The notes: generated from the letters alone by a model not told the origin. A stretch of DNA of 64,000 bases from CAZCPB01 sp044223975 (GCA_044223975.1 JBGALI010000007.1:1-64000), one strand, 5' to 3'; counted from the first letter of the stretch, positions 9,271 through 17,650 are shown. Translations and numbers: made by a program.

Positions 9271-12123
9271 ATGCACCCTGCCACCATCGGCCCATTCCAG
9301 ATTGAGCGAGAACTCGGCCGCGGCGGCATGGGAGAGGTGTTTCTCGCGCGGGATTCGCGGCTCGACCGCCAGGTGGCGATCAAGGCCTTGCCCGCCCATC
9401 TGGCCCAGGACCCCGATCGCCTCGCCCGCTTCCAGCGCGAAGCCAAGGTGCTGGCGTCGCTCAACCACCCCGGCATCGGTGCGATCTACGGTCTGGAGGA
9501 GGCCGGGGGACATCTGTACCTGATTCTCGAGTTCGTCGTCGGTGAGACGCTGGCTGACCGCCTCGCGCGGGGCGCGATCCCTATGGATGAAGCGTTGCGG
9601 CTCGCCCGGCAAATCGCCGAGGCACTCAAGGTTGCGCACGAGACGGGGCTGGTGCACCGAGATCTCAAGCCGGGCAACGTGATGGTGACGGCCGAAGGCA
9701 AGACCAAGGTGCTGGACTTCGGCATCGCACGGACGACCGATGGCCCGGCCACGAGGTCCGTCACGCCGCTGGCGTTGGAGGCGCCCACGGTCACGATGCC
9801 CCTCCGCCTGCAGTCGCCCACCATCCCGGGCGCCATCATGGGCACCGCCGGGTACATGAGCCCGGAGCAGGCCCGCGGCAAGCCGGTCGATCAACGTTCT
9901 GATGTGTTCTCGTTTGGCTGCGTGCTCTATCAGATGCTCACCGGCGTCGAACCGTTCGCCGGCGACACCGTCGCGGAGTCGATCGGCGCCACGCTCCACA
10001 AGGACATCGACCTTGACACGCTTCCGGTAGGCACTCCCTCTTCCGTTCGGGATCTGCTGCGCCGCTGCCTCGAGAAGGACCCGGCGAACCGTTGTCCCTC
10101 GGCGATCAGGATCCTGGACGACTTGGCCGCCCTGGATCGCTGGGCACGCGACGAGGCGATCCCCGAGCTTGCGCGTCTGTGCGACCGGATCCTCGTCCTG
10201 GAGGAGGGCCGCGAGTCGTGGACGGCCTTCGAACTGGCGCGGGAAATCGACAAACTCGCCCCGGGCGATCCGATGGTCGGAAGGCTTCGGCCCGAGTTTT
10301 CAAACCCGATTTCCATCACCTCCGACCCTCCCGGGGCCCGGGCCTTTGCCGCGTTCTACGGCGATCCCGACGGCAAGGAAATCAGTCTCGGCGTGACGCC
10401 GCTCACCGGCATCCCCTTCCCGCGCGGCCTCTCGAGACTGCGGCTGGAACTTCCGGGGCACCGTCCGGTGCGTGACCTGATCTGGAACATCAAGGCCACC
10501 GTCTCGAACGCTTCCGACGAGAACACCTGCACTTGGCACTACACCCTGCACGCGCCCGGCTTGATCCCGGACGGCATGGAAGCGGTGCCCCCCGGCGGTC
10601 GCCCTGTCTTCCTGCCGGGGCTCGATCACATGGCGACCGAGCCGATCGCGGCGTTCCTCATGGATCGGCACCCGGTGACCAACCGGGACTTCAAGCGCTT
10701 CGTGGATGATGGCGGTTACCGGCGCGAGGAGCTGTGGCGAGAGCCGTTCGTCCTGGGGGATCGCACACTTCCGCGGGACGAGGCGATGTCGCTTCTGGTG
10801 GATGCGGTGGGTCAGCCGGGGCCCGTTCGATGGGAAATGGGTGAGTACCCGGTCGGCGAGGACGACCATCCGGTGAGCGGCATCAGCTGGTACGAAGCCG
10901 CGGCGTTCGCGGCGTGGGCCGGCAAGTCTCTGCCGACCATCTTCCACTGGAGCCGCGTGGCGTTCACGAACTCGAGCGGGCAGATCGCGCCGCTGGCGAA
11001 TTTCGCCGGGCGCGGCACCGTGCCCGTGGGCAGCACGCGGAGCGTCAACAGGTTCGGGGTGCACGACCTGGCCGGAAACGTGCGTGAGTGGATCCTGAAT
11101 CCGGTCGACCGGCCCGGGCATCGCTTCATCCTCGGCGGCGGATGGAACGACCCGAACTACGCCTTCGTCGACGCGTTCGCGCAGCCGATGTTCGACCGAT
11201 CGCTCTCAAACGGTTTCCGCTGTATCCGCGCGATGACGCCGGACCCCAACGAGAAGCAGCTCACCCGTTCGATCCCGGTCGCCTTCCGCGACTTCCGCGC
11301 GGAGAAGCCGGTGCCCGACGACGTGTTTGCGTACTTCCGTCGCCAGTTTCATTACGATCGGCGGCCCCTGGACGCGGTGACGATTTCTGACCAGGCGACT
11401 CCTCCCGGCCGGTGGCAGACTCTCGAGATCGCGGCCGCGTACGGCGTGGAGCGCATGCAGTTGCACCTTTTCCTGCCCGAGCGGGCGAAACCGCCCTACC
11501 AGACCGTCGTGCTCTTTCCGGGATCGCTGGCGCTCCACACCCGCATCTTTAATCTGAGCGAATTTCGGCGGGTCGATTTCTTGGTCAAGAGCGGGCGAGC
11601 GGTGATTCTCCCCATCTACAAGGGCACGTTTGAACGGGCTTCGAACATCGACTCCGACTACCCGAGCCAGACCGCGTCCTACAAGGACCACCTGATCATG
11701 TGGGCCAAGGACCTCGGGCGCGCCATCGACTATGTGGAATCACGCGAGGACCTGGATTCGACCCGCATCGCCTATTACGGCGTCAGTTGGGGCGGTGCTC
11801 TCGGCGCGATCCTGCCCGCGATCGAAACCCGCATCAAGCTGAACATCCTCTATGTCGCCGGGCTCTGCTTTCAACCGTCGCTCCCGGAATCCGACCAGAT
11901 CAACTACGTCTCGCGCGTGACCCAGCCCACCCTCATGCTCAACGGTGAACTCGATTTCTACTTCCCGCCCGAACACTCGCAACGCCCGATGTTCGACCTC
12001 CTTGGTACGCCGCCGGAGCACAAGAAGCGGTTGACGTACGAACGCGGCCACACCGTACCCAAGACGGAGTTGATCCGCGAATCGCTGGCGTGGCTTGATC
12101 GGTACTTCGGACCGGCGGGGTGA
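9271..12123 (+). CDS. Ser/Thr protein kinase fused to PEGA-like, FGE-sulfatase and alpha/beta hydrolase domains
   Basis: A 950-residue multidomain protein. The ATG at 9271 is preferred over an upstream in-frame ATG because the kinase fold begins at once. Residues 9-270 are a Hanks-type kinase with the glycine loop near 15-23, Lys38, the His-Arg-Asp catalytic loop at 129-131 and Asp-Phe-Gly at 149. Next comes a PEGA-like beta region at about 345-400, then a formylglycine-generating-enzyme-like domain (about 435-655) ending in the usual LAGNVREW and GFRCIR motifs. The C-terminal 250 residues form an alpha/beta hydrolase with the nucleophile elbow GVSWGG and a late Asp and His. No membrane segment is seen. 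It probably senses or processes a small ligand and phosphorylates partners; that is inference. Confidence 0.88.
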   Translation: MHPATIGPFQIERELGRGGMGEVFLARDSRLDRQVAIKALPAHLAQDPDRLARFQREAKVLASLNHPGIGAIYGLEEAGGHLYLILEFVVGETLADRLARGAIPMDEALRLARQIAEALKVAHETGLVHRDLKPGNVMVTAEGKTKVLDFGIARTTDGPATRSVTPLALEAPTVTMPLRLQSPTIPGAIMGTAGYMSPEQARGKPVDQRSDVFSFGCVLYQMLTGVEPFAGDTVAESIGATLHKDIDLDTLPVGTPSSVRDLLRRCLEKDPANRCPSAIRILDDLAALDRWARDEAIPELARLCDRILVLEEGRESWTAFELAREIDKLAPGDPMVGRLRPEFSNPISITSDPPGARAFAAFYGDPDGKEISLGVTPLTGIPFPRGLSRLRLELPGHRPVRDLIWNIKATVSNASDENTCTWHYTLHAPGLIPDGMEAVPPGGRPVFLPGLDHMATEPIAAFLMDRHPVTNRDFKRFVDDGGYRREELWREPFVLGDRTLPRDEAMSLLVDAVGQPGPVRWEMGEYPVGEDDHPVSGISWYEAAAFAAWAGKSLPTIFHWSRVAFTNSSGQIAPLANFAGRGTVPVGSTRSVNRFGVHDLAGNVREWILNPVDRPGHRFILGGGWNDPNYAFVDAFAQPMFDRSLSNGFRCIRAMTPDPNEKQLTRSIPVAFRDFRAEKPVPDDVFAYFRRQFHYDRRPLDAVTISDQATPPGRWQTLEIAAAYGVERMQLHLFLPERAKPPYQTVVLFPGSLALHTRIFNLSEFRRVDFLVKSGRAVILPIYKGTFERASNIDSDYPSQTASYKDHLIMWAKDLGRAIDYVESREDLDSTRIAYYGVSWGGALGAILPAIETRIKLNILYVAGLCFQPSLPESDQINYVSRVTQPTLMLNGELDFYFPPEHSQRPMFDLLGTPPEHKKRLTYERGHTVPKTELIRESLAWLDRYFGPAG

Positions 12124-12170
12124 CGCCGGAAGTGGCGAACGATTCGTAACGCCACCGTGACTGCAAGGAC

Positions 12171-12203
12171 CGCGGCTTGTGGCGGGTCCTGCGCCAAGCC
12201 GCG
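12171..12203 (+). terminator. Possible terminator hairpin after the kinase fusion gene
   Basis: CGCGGCTTG and CAAGCCGCG form perfect nine-base arms around a 15-base loop, about 50 bases past the stop codon. There is no T-run after it, so it may be a weak or factor-assisted terminator. Confidence 0.35.
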
Positions 12204-12313
12204 AATCCTCGCACTCGGCTGATTGAATCGCACGTTCGAAGTTGGGAGCCGTCACCCCGCACGGAGAAGGCAGTGAGCCCTTCGCAAACCCATCTCAAAG
12301 CGCAGAGGCACGC

Positions 12314-13315
12314 ATGAATCCCCGATTACTGTTGGCTCTTGGCGTCGGGGGTCTCGCCGCCGTTGCCGCGCTTGCCCTTGGCGCATGGAAGCAACTGGGC
12401 GTCAAGTCCTACGGCCATCCCGCGGGCCGGGTCGTGCGGGCGGGCCACCAGCTTGCCGTGCTGATGGAAACGCGCGATCCCTACATGCCCTCGCTCAAGG
12501 GCGCCGACGAGCGAAACATGAGCTACTCCTACGCACTCTGGCTGATCCCAGAGACGGGCGACGGCGATGTGCGCACCGTACGCCTGGCCCGAAGCGTCGC
12601 ATCCGGCGCACGCACGCACAACATCGGTGCCCAGCACTTTGACCGCGGCGTCCTCTGGCTCACGATCCAAGATCTCCAGGGCATCGACCTTGCCTCAGGT
12701 CAGGGGACAACAACGCCCGCTCCGGCTTCGCTCGTCAATGCCCCGATCTCGCAGCTCATGGGCTCCAACGAGCATCCCCTGGAGCAATACCGCGCCCAAT
12801 GCGTCACGCTCTCCTCGGGAGACTGGCTCTTCCTCTCCACTGACGATGAGGCCAAGACCGGCCTGAAGACCGGCACGCGCTTGTACGACAACGCAAGCGC
12901 GGCGGGCACCTACAAGCCCCGCACCCTGCAGGTGATCACCGCCCAGCCGGGCCCGATCCCTCGCCTCGCAGGCGCGACCCGACTCGGAGAATGGACGTTC
13001 CGCAACGGCGCGTTCATGCGCTCGGCCAAGGGGGGGAGCGTGGTCCGCTTCACCAGCCCCGATGGATTCCTGGTCGTCCACGAGGCGGGTGATCCGGTTC
13101 ATCCCACGGTTCAGCTCTCACGCCTGAACACGGACGGCTCCGTCGCGTGGACCGCCGACACTCAGATCGGGCGCCTCACGCAGGTGCTCCCCGACGAGAG
13201 CCTGCCCGCGTTCGTCGGAGAACTACCGCAGCAACTCACCGAGCCGATGCTCGCGGTCGTTCACCTCAAAGACGGCACCGTCAAGACGAAGTCACTCAAG
13301 GGCCCGTTGAACTGA
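12314..13315 (+). CDS. Membrane-anchored beta-rich protein, possibly PA2928 family
   Basis: A 333-residue protein. The ATG at 12314 follows a short GAGG site and begins with a clear hydrophobic anchor at residues 4-23; the frame is open further upstream but without signal-like sequence. The rest is soluble, beta-rich and probably exported. Repeated blade-like phrases with Trp, Asp and Gly suggest a propeller or similar fold. The C-terminal part, with Asp-Gly-Phe-Leu-Val and a Leu-Thr-Gln-Val region, reminds me of PA2928-type proteins, but I hold that loosely. It begins a run of small plus-strand accessory genes. Confidence 0.6.
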   Translation: MNPRLLLALGVGGLAAVAALALGAWKQLGVKSYGHPAGRVVRAGHQLAVLMETRDPYMPSLKGADERNMSYSYALWLIPETGDGDVRTVRLARSVASGARTHNIGAQHFDRGVLWLTIQDLQGIDLASGQGTTTPAPASLVNAPISQLMGSNEHPLEQYRAQCVTLSSGDWLFLSTDDEAKTGLKTGTRLYDNASAAGTYKPRTLQVITAQPGPIPRLAGATRLGEWTFRNGAFMRSAKGGSVVRFTSPDGFLVVHEAGDPVHPTVQLSRLNTDGSVAWTADTQIGRLTQVLPDESLPAFVGELPQQLTEPMLAVVHLKDGTVKTKSLKGPLN

Positions 13316-13398
13316 GCACCGCGGCCGCGTCGCGGCAGCGGCGCGTCCGAGTGCGCCCCGCTCAGAAGCGCGGCACCCGCGTACCTTGAAGGCGAACC

Positions 13399-13794
13399 AT
13401 GTCTTGGATCAGCTTCGTATCCTCCATCATCGCCGCCGCGCTGGCCGCGCGGCGCCAGCCTCGCATCGAGCCTCCTCCGGGCCTTGCCGGCGCACGCGTT
13501 TCCTACGTGAATCAAGGGCGCGCGGGCAAGGTCGTCTTTACCTCGGGCTTCAAGAGCTTTGAGATGTACTTTGAGTTTGGAGGAGGCGATACCGTCGCTA
13601 CGATCGACATCCCCTCGGCGGCCGAGTGGAGCGCACGGACCGGGTTTCCACTCGCGATGCGCCCAGCCATCCTTGACTTCATAGGCAAGACCGTGGTGCG
13701 GGAGCAAACCACGTACGGCAAGGGTCGCTTTGAGGTCCACGATCAGTACCTCAGCATTCCCGTCGGAGGCGTGCGTGCGGATCGCGCCCGCTGA
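13399..13794 (+). CDS. Small conserved-looking hypothetical protein
   Basis: A 131-residue protein with a short hydrophobic N-terminus (residues 3-17), then an alpha/beta domain with a Phe-Glu-Met-Tyr-Phe-Glu-Phe-Gly-Gly-Gly core and a C-terminal Gly-Lys-Gly-Arg-Phe-Glu. I do not recognise a named family. Codon use looks normal for the window and it follows the PA2928-like gene in the same direction after 83 bases. Its stop codon lies inside an 18-base sequence that recurs at 19336. Confidence 0.55.
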   Translation: MSWISFVSSIIAAALAARRQPRIEPPPGLAGARVSYVNQGRAGKVVFTSGFKSFEMYFEFGGGDTVATIDIPSAAEWSARTGFPLAMRPAILDFIGKTVVREQTTYGKGRFEVHDQYLSIPVGGVRADRAR

Positions 13795-13807
13795 ATCGGG
13801 GTGACAG
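13790..13807 (+). repeat. Copy 1 of an 18-base repeat resembling the tRNA-Pro 3' end
   Basis: GCTGAATCGGGGTGACAG overlaps the stop of the preceding gene. It recurs in the same orientation at 19336-19353 with one mismatch. Its core TCGGGGTGACAG is identical to the 3' end of the tRNA-Pro gene (29489-29500, shown on the plus strand). The two copies bracket the accessory genes between them. Confidence 0.55.
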
Positions 13808-13971
13808 CCCACGCAGAGCACTTCCGGTCTGAGATCGGCCCCTGGAGTGGAACCCGGATTCTGCCTTCGCCGCGAGCGCGAGTGTGTGTTTGACAACCGC
13901 CATCCGTGTCATCATGCTGCCGGCCGCACCTGGCCGGGACTGAAGCATGGTCACATGAGCGGAAACACGAC

Positions 13972-14319
13972 GTGAGGCAGATCAGGATCATCGAGCACAT
14001 CTCGCTGGACGGCGTGATCCAGGCGCCCGGCGGGCCGGGCGAAGACGGCGACTATGCGCACGGCGGATGGACCGTGCCTCTTGCCGATCCGGCGATCGGA
14101 GAGAGGATCATTGCCGCGCACGGCGAGAGGTTCGATCTTCTGCTCGGGCGCCGCACCTACGACATCTGGGCCAGCTTTTTGGGCACGGGCAAGCGGTTCT
14201 TTTCTGAAGGCGCCGAAGCACGCGAACTTGCGCTCGTCAGCACCAAGTCCGCGGCCTCGGGCGTGCTTCTGAACAGGTATCGACCCGTGGGACGGCTTCG
14301 AACCGGGTCCTTCAGGTAA
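13972..14319 (+). pseudogene. DHFR/RibD C-terminal-like protein with an internal in-frame deletion
   Basis: The frame is open from 13906, but family alignment supports the GTG at 13972, giving 115 residues. Residues 1-65 are the normal family N-terminus: Glu-His-x-Ser-Leu-Asp-Gly, then the His-Gly-Gly-Trp region, then a LLLGRRTYDIW motif. The next residues jump straight to the family C-terminus, Leu-Gly-x-Gly-Lys-Arg-Phe-Phe, ending in a Thr-Gly-Ser-Phe tail. Relatives are about 180-200 residues, so some 65-75 codons that form the central sheet and cofactor site are missing without loss of frame. It is probably non-functional. An 18-codon open remnant ending at 14402 follows in another frame and is unidentified. 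Confidence 0.7.
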
Positions 14320-14429
14320 GCGCCCGAAGCCGCGTAAGCTTGGACCGGCATGGTGCAGCGTTCGTCGAGAAGATCGGCCAAATTGCCAACGAGGCGGCGG
14401 CGTGACGCCGCGCGAAAAGGAGCGGTTGG

Positions 14430-14912
14430 ATGAATAAGAACACGATCTGCCTGTGGTACCACCACGATGCCGAAGCCGCCGCGCGGTTCTACGCCAAGAC
14501 CTTTCCCGACAGCACCGTGGGCGCCATCCATCACGCTCCCTCCGACTTCCCGGGTGGCAAGCAGGGCCAGGTCCTCACGGTCGAGTTCACGGTCTGCGGG
14601 GTGCCCTGCCTCGGCATCAACGGCGGCGACGCGTTCACGCAAAGCGAAGCGTTTTCCTTCCAGATCGCGACCGACGACCAGGCCGAGACGGACCGTTACT
14701 GGAACGCCATCGTCGGCAACGGCGGCGTCGAGAGCGCGTGCGGTTGGTGCAAGGACAAGTGGGGGCTGTCGTGGCAGATCACCCCGCGGGTGCTTACCGA
14801 GGCGATGGCCAAGGGCGGCGACGTCGCCAAGCGCGCGTTCGCGGCAATGATGGAAATGGGGAAGATCGACGTCGCGAAAATCGAGGCGGCGGTACGCGGC
14901 AAGGCGCGCTGA
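14430..14912 (+). CDS. VOC-superfamily protein (PhnB/3-demethylubiquinone methyltransferase-like)
   Basis: A 160-residue protein preceded by AAGGAGCGG, a good ribosome-binding site. It has the single-domain layout of the PhnB-like VOC family: a Trp-Tyr-His-His-Asp-Ala-Glu-Ala-Ala opening, a Phe-Tyr-x-x-x-Phe-Pro-Asp-Ser helix, then Leu-Gly-Ile-Asn-Gly-Gly and a C-terminal Trp-Gly-Leu-Ser-Trp-Gln strand. Members are often annotated as methyltransferases but are metal- or ligand-binding glyoxalase-fold proteins. The substrate is unknown. It fits with the neighbouring small stress or detoxification genes. Confidence 0.85.
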   Translation: MNKNTICLWYHHDAEAAARFYAKTFPDSTVGAIHHAPSDFPGGKQGQVLTVEFTVCGVPCLGINGGDAFTQSEAFSFQIATDDQAETDRYWNAIVGNGGVESACGWCKDKWGLSWQITPRVLTEAMAKGGDVAKRAFAAMMEMGKIDVAKIEAAVRGKAR

Positions 14913-15075
14913 AGCGACCCTCCGACCCGCCCGCCCGCGACGGGCGAACCGGAGAATTGTCGTGATCGTCTTTCAATAGCGCGGCTGCTCAGGTCGCGAC
15001 CCAACGCGAGCGCCACTTGGAATGATTCGCGGCCAAGACGGCTTAGAGTCGTCTCCCTCAGCGGAGTTTCCCCCT

Positions 15076-15744
15076 ATGCCTCTGCTCCGTGTGCACTGTG
15101 TCGGCCTCTCCGTCGATGGGTTCAGCGCCGGACCCCGCCAGAGTCTCACTGACCCGATGGGCGTCGGCGGCATGGCCTTGCACGAGTGGGTCTTCCCGAC
15201 GCGCTGGTTCAAGCGGATGCACGCCGAAATGGGGATCGCCGGGGGCAAAGGTGACGGAACGGTCGGCGTCGATAACGACTTTGCCGCTCGCGGCTTCGAG
15301 GGAATCGGCGCCTGGATCATCGGCCGCAACATGTTCGGGCCCATCCGAGGTCCCTGGCCTGATGACTCGTGGAAGGGATGGTGGGGGACCAATCCGCCTT
15401 ACCACACGCCGGTGTTTGTCCTCACCAACCATCCACGCAAACCGCTGGTGATGGAGGGGGGCACGACGTTCGAGTTCGTCACCGGGGGCATCCGAGAGGC
15501 CTATGACCGGGCCATGGAAGGCGCCAAGGGCCAGGATGTTCGGCTCGGCGGGGGCGCGAACACGATCCGTCAGTATCTCGCGGCTCGTCTCGTCGATCAC
15601 ATGCATCTGGCCGTTGGCCCGGTGCTCCTGGGCTCGGGAGAGTCTCTGCTTGCAGGACTCGATCTTCCGGCGTTGGGCTATGAAGTTGCCCGCCAGGAGA
15701 GTTCACACGCGGCAGCGCACTTCGTCGTTCGCCGAAGGGTCTGA
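15076..15744 (+). CDS. Dihydrofolate reductase/RibD C-terminal family oxidoreductase
   Basis: A 222-residue protein; ATG at 15076 chosen because family similarity starts there. It carries the whole fold: Gly-Leu-Ser-Val-Asp-Gly near the N-terminus, Ile-Ile-Gly-Arg-Asn-Met-Phe at about 80, a Leu-Thr-Asn-His segment, the cofactor-site Leu-Gly-Gly-Gly-Ala-Asn, and a late Leu-Gly-Ser-Gly-Glu. This is an intact distant relative of the internally deleted gene 1.1 kb upstream. Such proteins are likely NADPH-dependent reductases of unknown small substrates. Confidence 0.85.
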   Translation: MPLLRVHCVGLSVDGFSAGPRQSLTDPMGVGGMALHEWVFPTRWFKRMHAEMGIAGGKGDGTVGVDNDFAARGFEGIGAWIIGRNMFGPIRGPWPDDSWKGWWGTNPPYHTPVFVLTNHPRKPLVMEGGTTFEFVTGGIREAYDRAMEGAKGQDVRLGGGANTIRQYLAARLVDHMHLAVGPVLLGSGESLLAGLDLPALGYEVARQESSHAAAHFVVRRRV

Positions 15745-15907
15745 CCGGGGGCCGATCCCGGACCCGCGCGCGATGCCCGCGGCGCCAGCACCAGATTTGG
15801 GTCGGCTTGGCTGGTTCCCCGATCAACCGCCCGCGCATCCGCCTGCGCTGAGAACGGGCGACGGCGGCGCCGGGCGCGTGAGGTGGAAGGGCGCGGGATC
15901 TTCCCGG

Positions 15908-15950
15908 TTGACATCGTACAACCATGTAGTATAGTAAACCATATGGTTGT
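15908..15950 (+). promoter_or_regulatory. Strong sigma70-type promoter with overlapping palindromic operator for the ArsR gene
   Basis: TTGACA (15908-15913) and TATAGT (15930-15935) lie 16 bases apart, a near-consensus promoter in an otherwise GC-rich window. The ATG follows TATAGT after seven bases, so the transcript is predicted to be leaderless. AACCATATGGTT at 15937-15948 is a perfect 12-base palindrome covering the start codon. ACAACCAT at 15918-15925 repeats half of it between the -35 and -10 boxes, and is the inverse of ATGGTTGT at 15943-15950. This layout fits autorepression by the ArsR product. Confidence 0.8.
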
Positions 15951-16329
15951 TGATAGTTCCCCGCGGCTCGACCTCGTCTTCCATGCCCTGGCGCACCCGG
16001 CCCGGCGCGCGATCATCCGGCAACTCTCTCGATTGGAGGTGGGGGAAGAGCGCAACCTCAGCGAGCTCGCTTCGCCCCTCAGAATGACGTTCCCCGCCGC
16101 CACCAAGCACGTGCGCGTGCTGGAGCGGGCCAAACTCGTCCGCCGCCGCGTCGCCGGGCGGCAGCACCTCTGCCGTCTTCACGCCGCGCCGCTCAAGGAG
16201 GCGACGCTCTGGACCGAGCAGTTCCGCCGGTACTGGGAGGCCCGCTTCGAAGCCCTGGACTCGCTCCTGGATCAGATGAAAGCCGAGGAGATGAAGTCCG
16301 AGTCGCAATCGCGTTCTCGCCGCCGCTGA
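15943..16329 (+). CDS. ArsR-family winged-helix repressor
   Basis: A 128-residue protein. A longer frame exists upstream but would begin inside the promoter, so ATG 15943 is preferred. Residues 8-90 form the ArsR winged helix: an Ala-His-Pro-Ala-Arg-Arg-Ala-Ile opening, Leu-Ser-Glu-Leu-Ala, and the recognition helix Phe-Pro-Ala-Ala-Thr-Lys-His-Val-Arg-Val-Leu. No Cys pairs for metal binding are seen, which fits the subgroup that controls SRPBCC genes rather than metal resistance. The C-terminal helix contains Trp-Thr-Glu-Gln-Phe-Arg-Arg-Tyr-Trp. It is followed by two SRPBCC genes, the usual partners. Confidence 0.92.
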   Translation: MVVDSSPRLDLVFHALAHPARRAIIRQLSRLEVGEERNLSELASPLRMTFPAATKHVRVLERAKLVRRRVAGRQHLCRLHAAPLKEATLWTEQFRRYWEARFEALDSLLDQMKAEEMKSESQSRSRRR

Positions 16330-16382
16330 GCGTTTCAACGGCAGTCCCCCCGCCTTCCCCTTGTTGTTGCCAGGACCACCGC

Positions 16383-16874
16383 ATGAACCCCCAAGGCCTT
16401 CAAGTCTCCACTCCCACCGACACCACGATCGTGCTCACCCGCGCGTTCAATGCCCCGCGTCGGCTCGTGTGGGAGGCGATGTTCACCCCGGACAAGATGC
16501 GCCGTTGGATGCTGCCTCCCCCGGGATGGACCACGACCGTCTGCGAGTGTGAGCCTCGCGTGGCCGGGGCGTTGCGATTGGTGTGGAAGAGCGAGGAGGC
16601 CGACCCGGCCATGACGCTGCACGGCGTGTTCACGGAGGCCGTCCTGCACGAGCGGATGGTTCACACCGAAGTCATGGTGTTGGGCTCCGGCCAGCCGATC
16701 GGCTCGCAGGTGGAGACGCACGAGTTCGCTGAAAAGAACGGCGTGACCACGATGCGCATCACGCAGGTGTACGCCTCGAAGGAGGCCCGCGACGGGGCGG
16801 CCGCTTCCGGCATGGACGAAGGGATGGAGGCCTGTTACAAGCAGCTGGACGCGGTGCTCGCCCGGCCCGAGTAG
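16383..16874 (+). CDS. SRPBCC/AHSA1-domain protein
   Basis: A 163-residue protein, 53 bases after the ArsR gene and probably in its operon. It has the START/Bet v1-like AHSA1 pattern: an early Ala-Phe-Asn-Ala-Pro-Arg-x-Leu-Val-Trp, a Phe-Thr-Pro-x-x-Met-x-x-Trp helix, a Gly-x-Leu-Arg-x-Val-Trp strand, and a final long helix with Met-Asp-Glu-Gly-Met. Such proteins form a hydrophobic cavity and are linked to ligand binding or chaperone-like roles. The exact ligand is unknown. Confidence 0.88.
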   Translation: MNPQGLQVSTPTDTTIVLTRAFNAPRRLVWEAMFTPDKMRRWMLPPPGWTTTVCECEPRVAGALRLVWKSEEADPAMTLHGVFTEAVLHERMVHTEVMVLGSGQPIGSQVETHEFAEKNGVTTMRITQVYASKEARDGAAASGMDEGMEACYKQLDAVLARPE

Positions 16875-16961
16875 GGCCCGTTGCGGGCGTTGGTGGCAGC
16901 GTGGGCGCACGCGAGCATGCCCGCCCGGTCGCATCCCTGCACGCGGGTGCCGGAGCGACGG

Positions 16962-17078
16962 AAGTCGGTCAATGACTGGCTGGAACAGATACAGGAGGTT
17001 CGGGAAGGCAACTACAAACGGCTCGGCGCACTGCTGAGTGAGTCGGAGCATGCCGAGAACCGGGAGCGAAAAGGATGA
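16962..17078 (+). pseudogene. Remnant of an ArsR-type gene C-terminus
   Basis: About 38 codons are open to a TGA that overlaps the next gene's ATG (ATGA). The peptide (Asn-Asp-Trp-Leu-Glu-Gln-Ile-Gln-Glu-Val-Arg-Glu-Gly-Asn-Tyr-Lys-Arg-Leu) looks like the last helix of ArsR regulators of SRPBCC genes, and such regulators commonly overlap the SRPBCC gene exactly this way. The DNA-binding part is absent; only 87 bases separate this from the previous gene. The frame is open a little further upstream but that part has no family-like content. Confidence 0.5.
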
Positions 17079-17569
17079 AGCCCGCGGAAGTAAGTCTGCC
17101 GTCAGATACCGAAGTGCTGGTGAAGCGCAGCTTCGATGCACCCGTCAACCTGGTGTGGAGGGCCTACATGGAACCCGGCCTGATGCGTCGTTGGTGCGGG
17201 GGCCACCCCGGTTGGACGATGCCGGTCTGCGAGATGGATATGCGCGTCGGCGGGAAGTACCGCTGGCGCTGGCGCAGCGATGAGAACGGCCAGGAGTTCG
17301 GATTCACCGGAGAGGTTCTGGAGGTCTCTCCGCACGCGAAGATCGTGCATACCCAGATCTTCGATGCCGGAGATCTGGGCGGTTCCATGGGGAGCGAGCC
17401 GTCGATCATCACCGTCACCTTCCAGGAAGCCGGCGGCATCACACACGTAACGACCACGATCAGGTACGCGTCGAAGGCGGACCGCGACGCGGCCTTCGCA
17501 ACGGGTATGTCCGAAGGGATGGAGATGAGCTACAAGCACCTCGAGGCGCTGCTCGCTCAGCCCGCCTAG
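17075..17569 (+). CDS. SRPBCC/AHSA1-domain protein, second copy
   Basis: A 164-residue relative of the SRPBCC protein just upstream, with the same opening (Ser-Phe-Asp-Ala-Pro-Val-x-Leu-Val-Trp), the Met-Arg-Arg-Trp helix, a Gly-Gly-Lys-Tyr-Arg-Trp-Arg-Trp strand and a C-terminal Met-Ser-Glu-Gly-Met helix. It starts inside the stop of the ArsR remnant, so it was once coupled to its own regulator; it may now depend on the upstream ArsR promoter. The two copies differ enough to suggest separate acquisition or old duplication. Confidence 0.88.
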   Translation: MKPAEVSLPSDTEVLVKRSFDAPVNLVWRAYMEPGLMRRWCGGHPGWTMPVCEMDMRVGGKYRWRWRSDENGQEFGFTGEVLEVSPHAKIVHTQIFDAGDLGGSMGSEPSIITVTFQEAGGITHVTTTIRYASKADRDAAFATGMSEGMEMSYKHLEALLAQPA

Positions 17570-17650
17570 GGCTCCCGGCGGCTCCGCGCATCGCCTGGTG
17601 GTCCTCGCTCGCCCGATATCGCACAAACCCAACACGGAGTTCAACCAAGC

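Noticed and set aside
14335..14402. Short open tail before the VOC gene that looks like the end of a lost protein
   Set aside because: Only about 18-22 codons and no family I can name, so it is mentioned only with the deleted DHFR-like gene.
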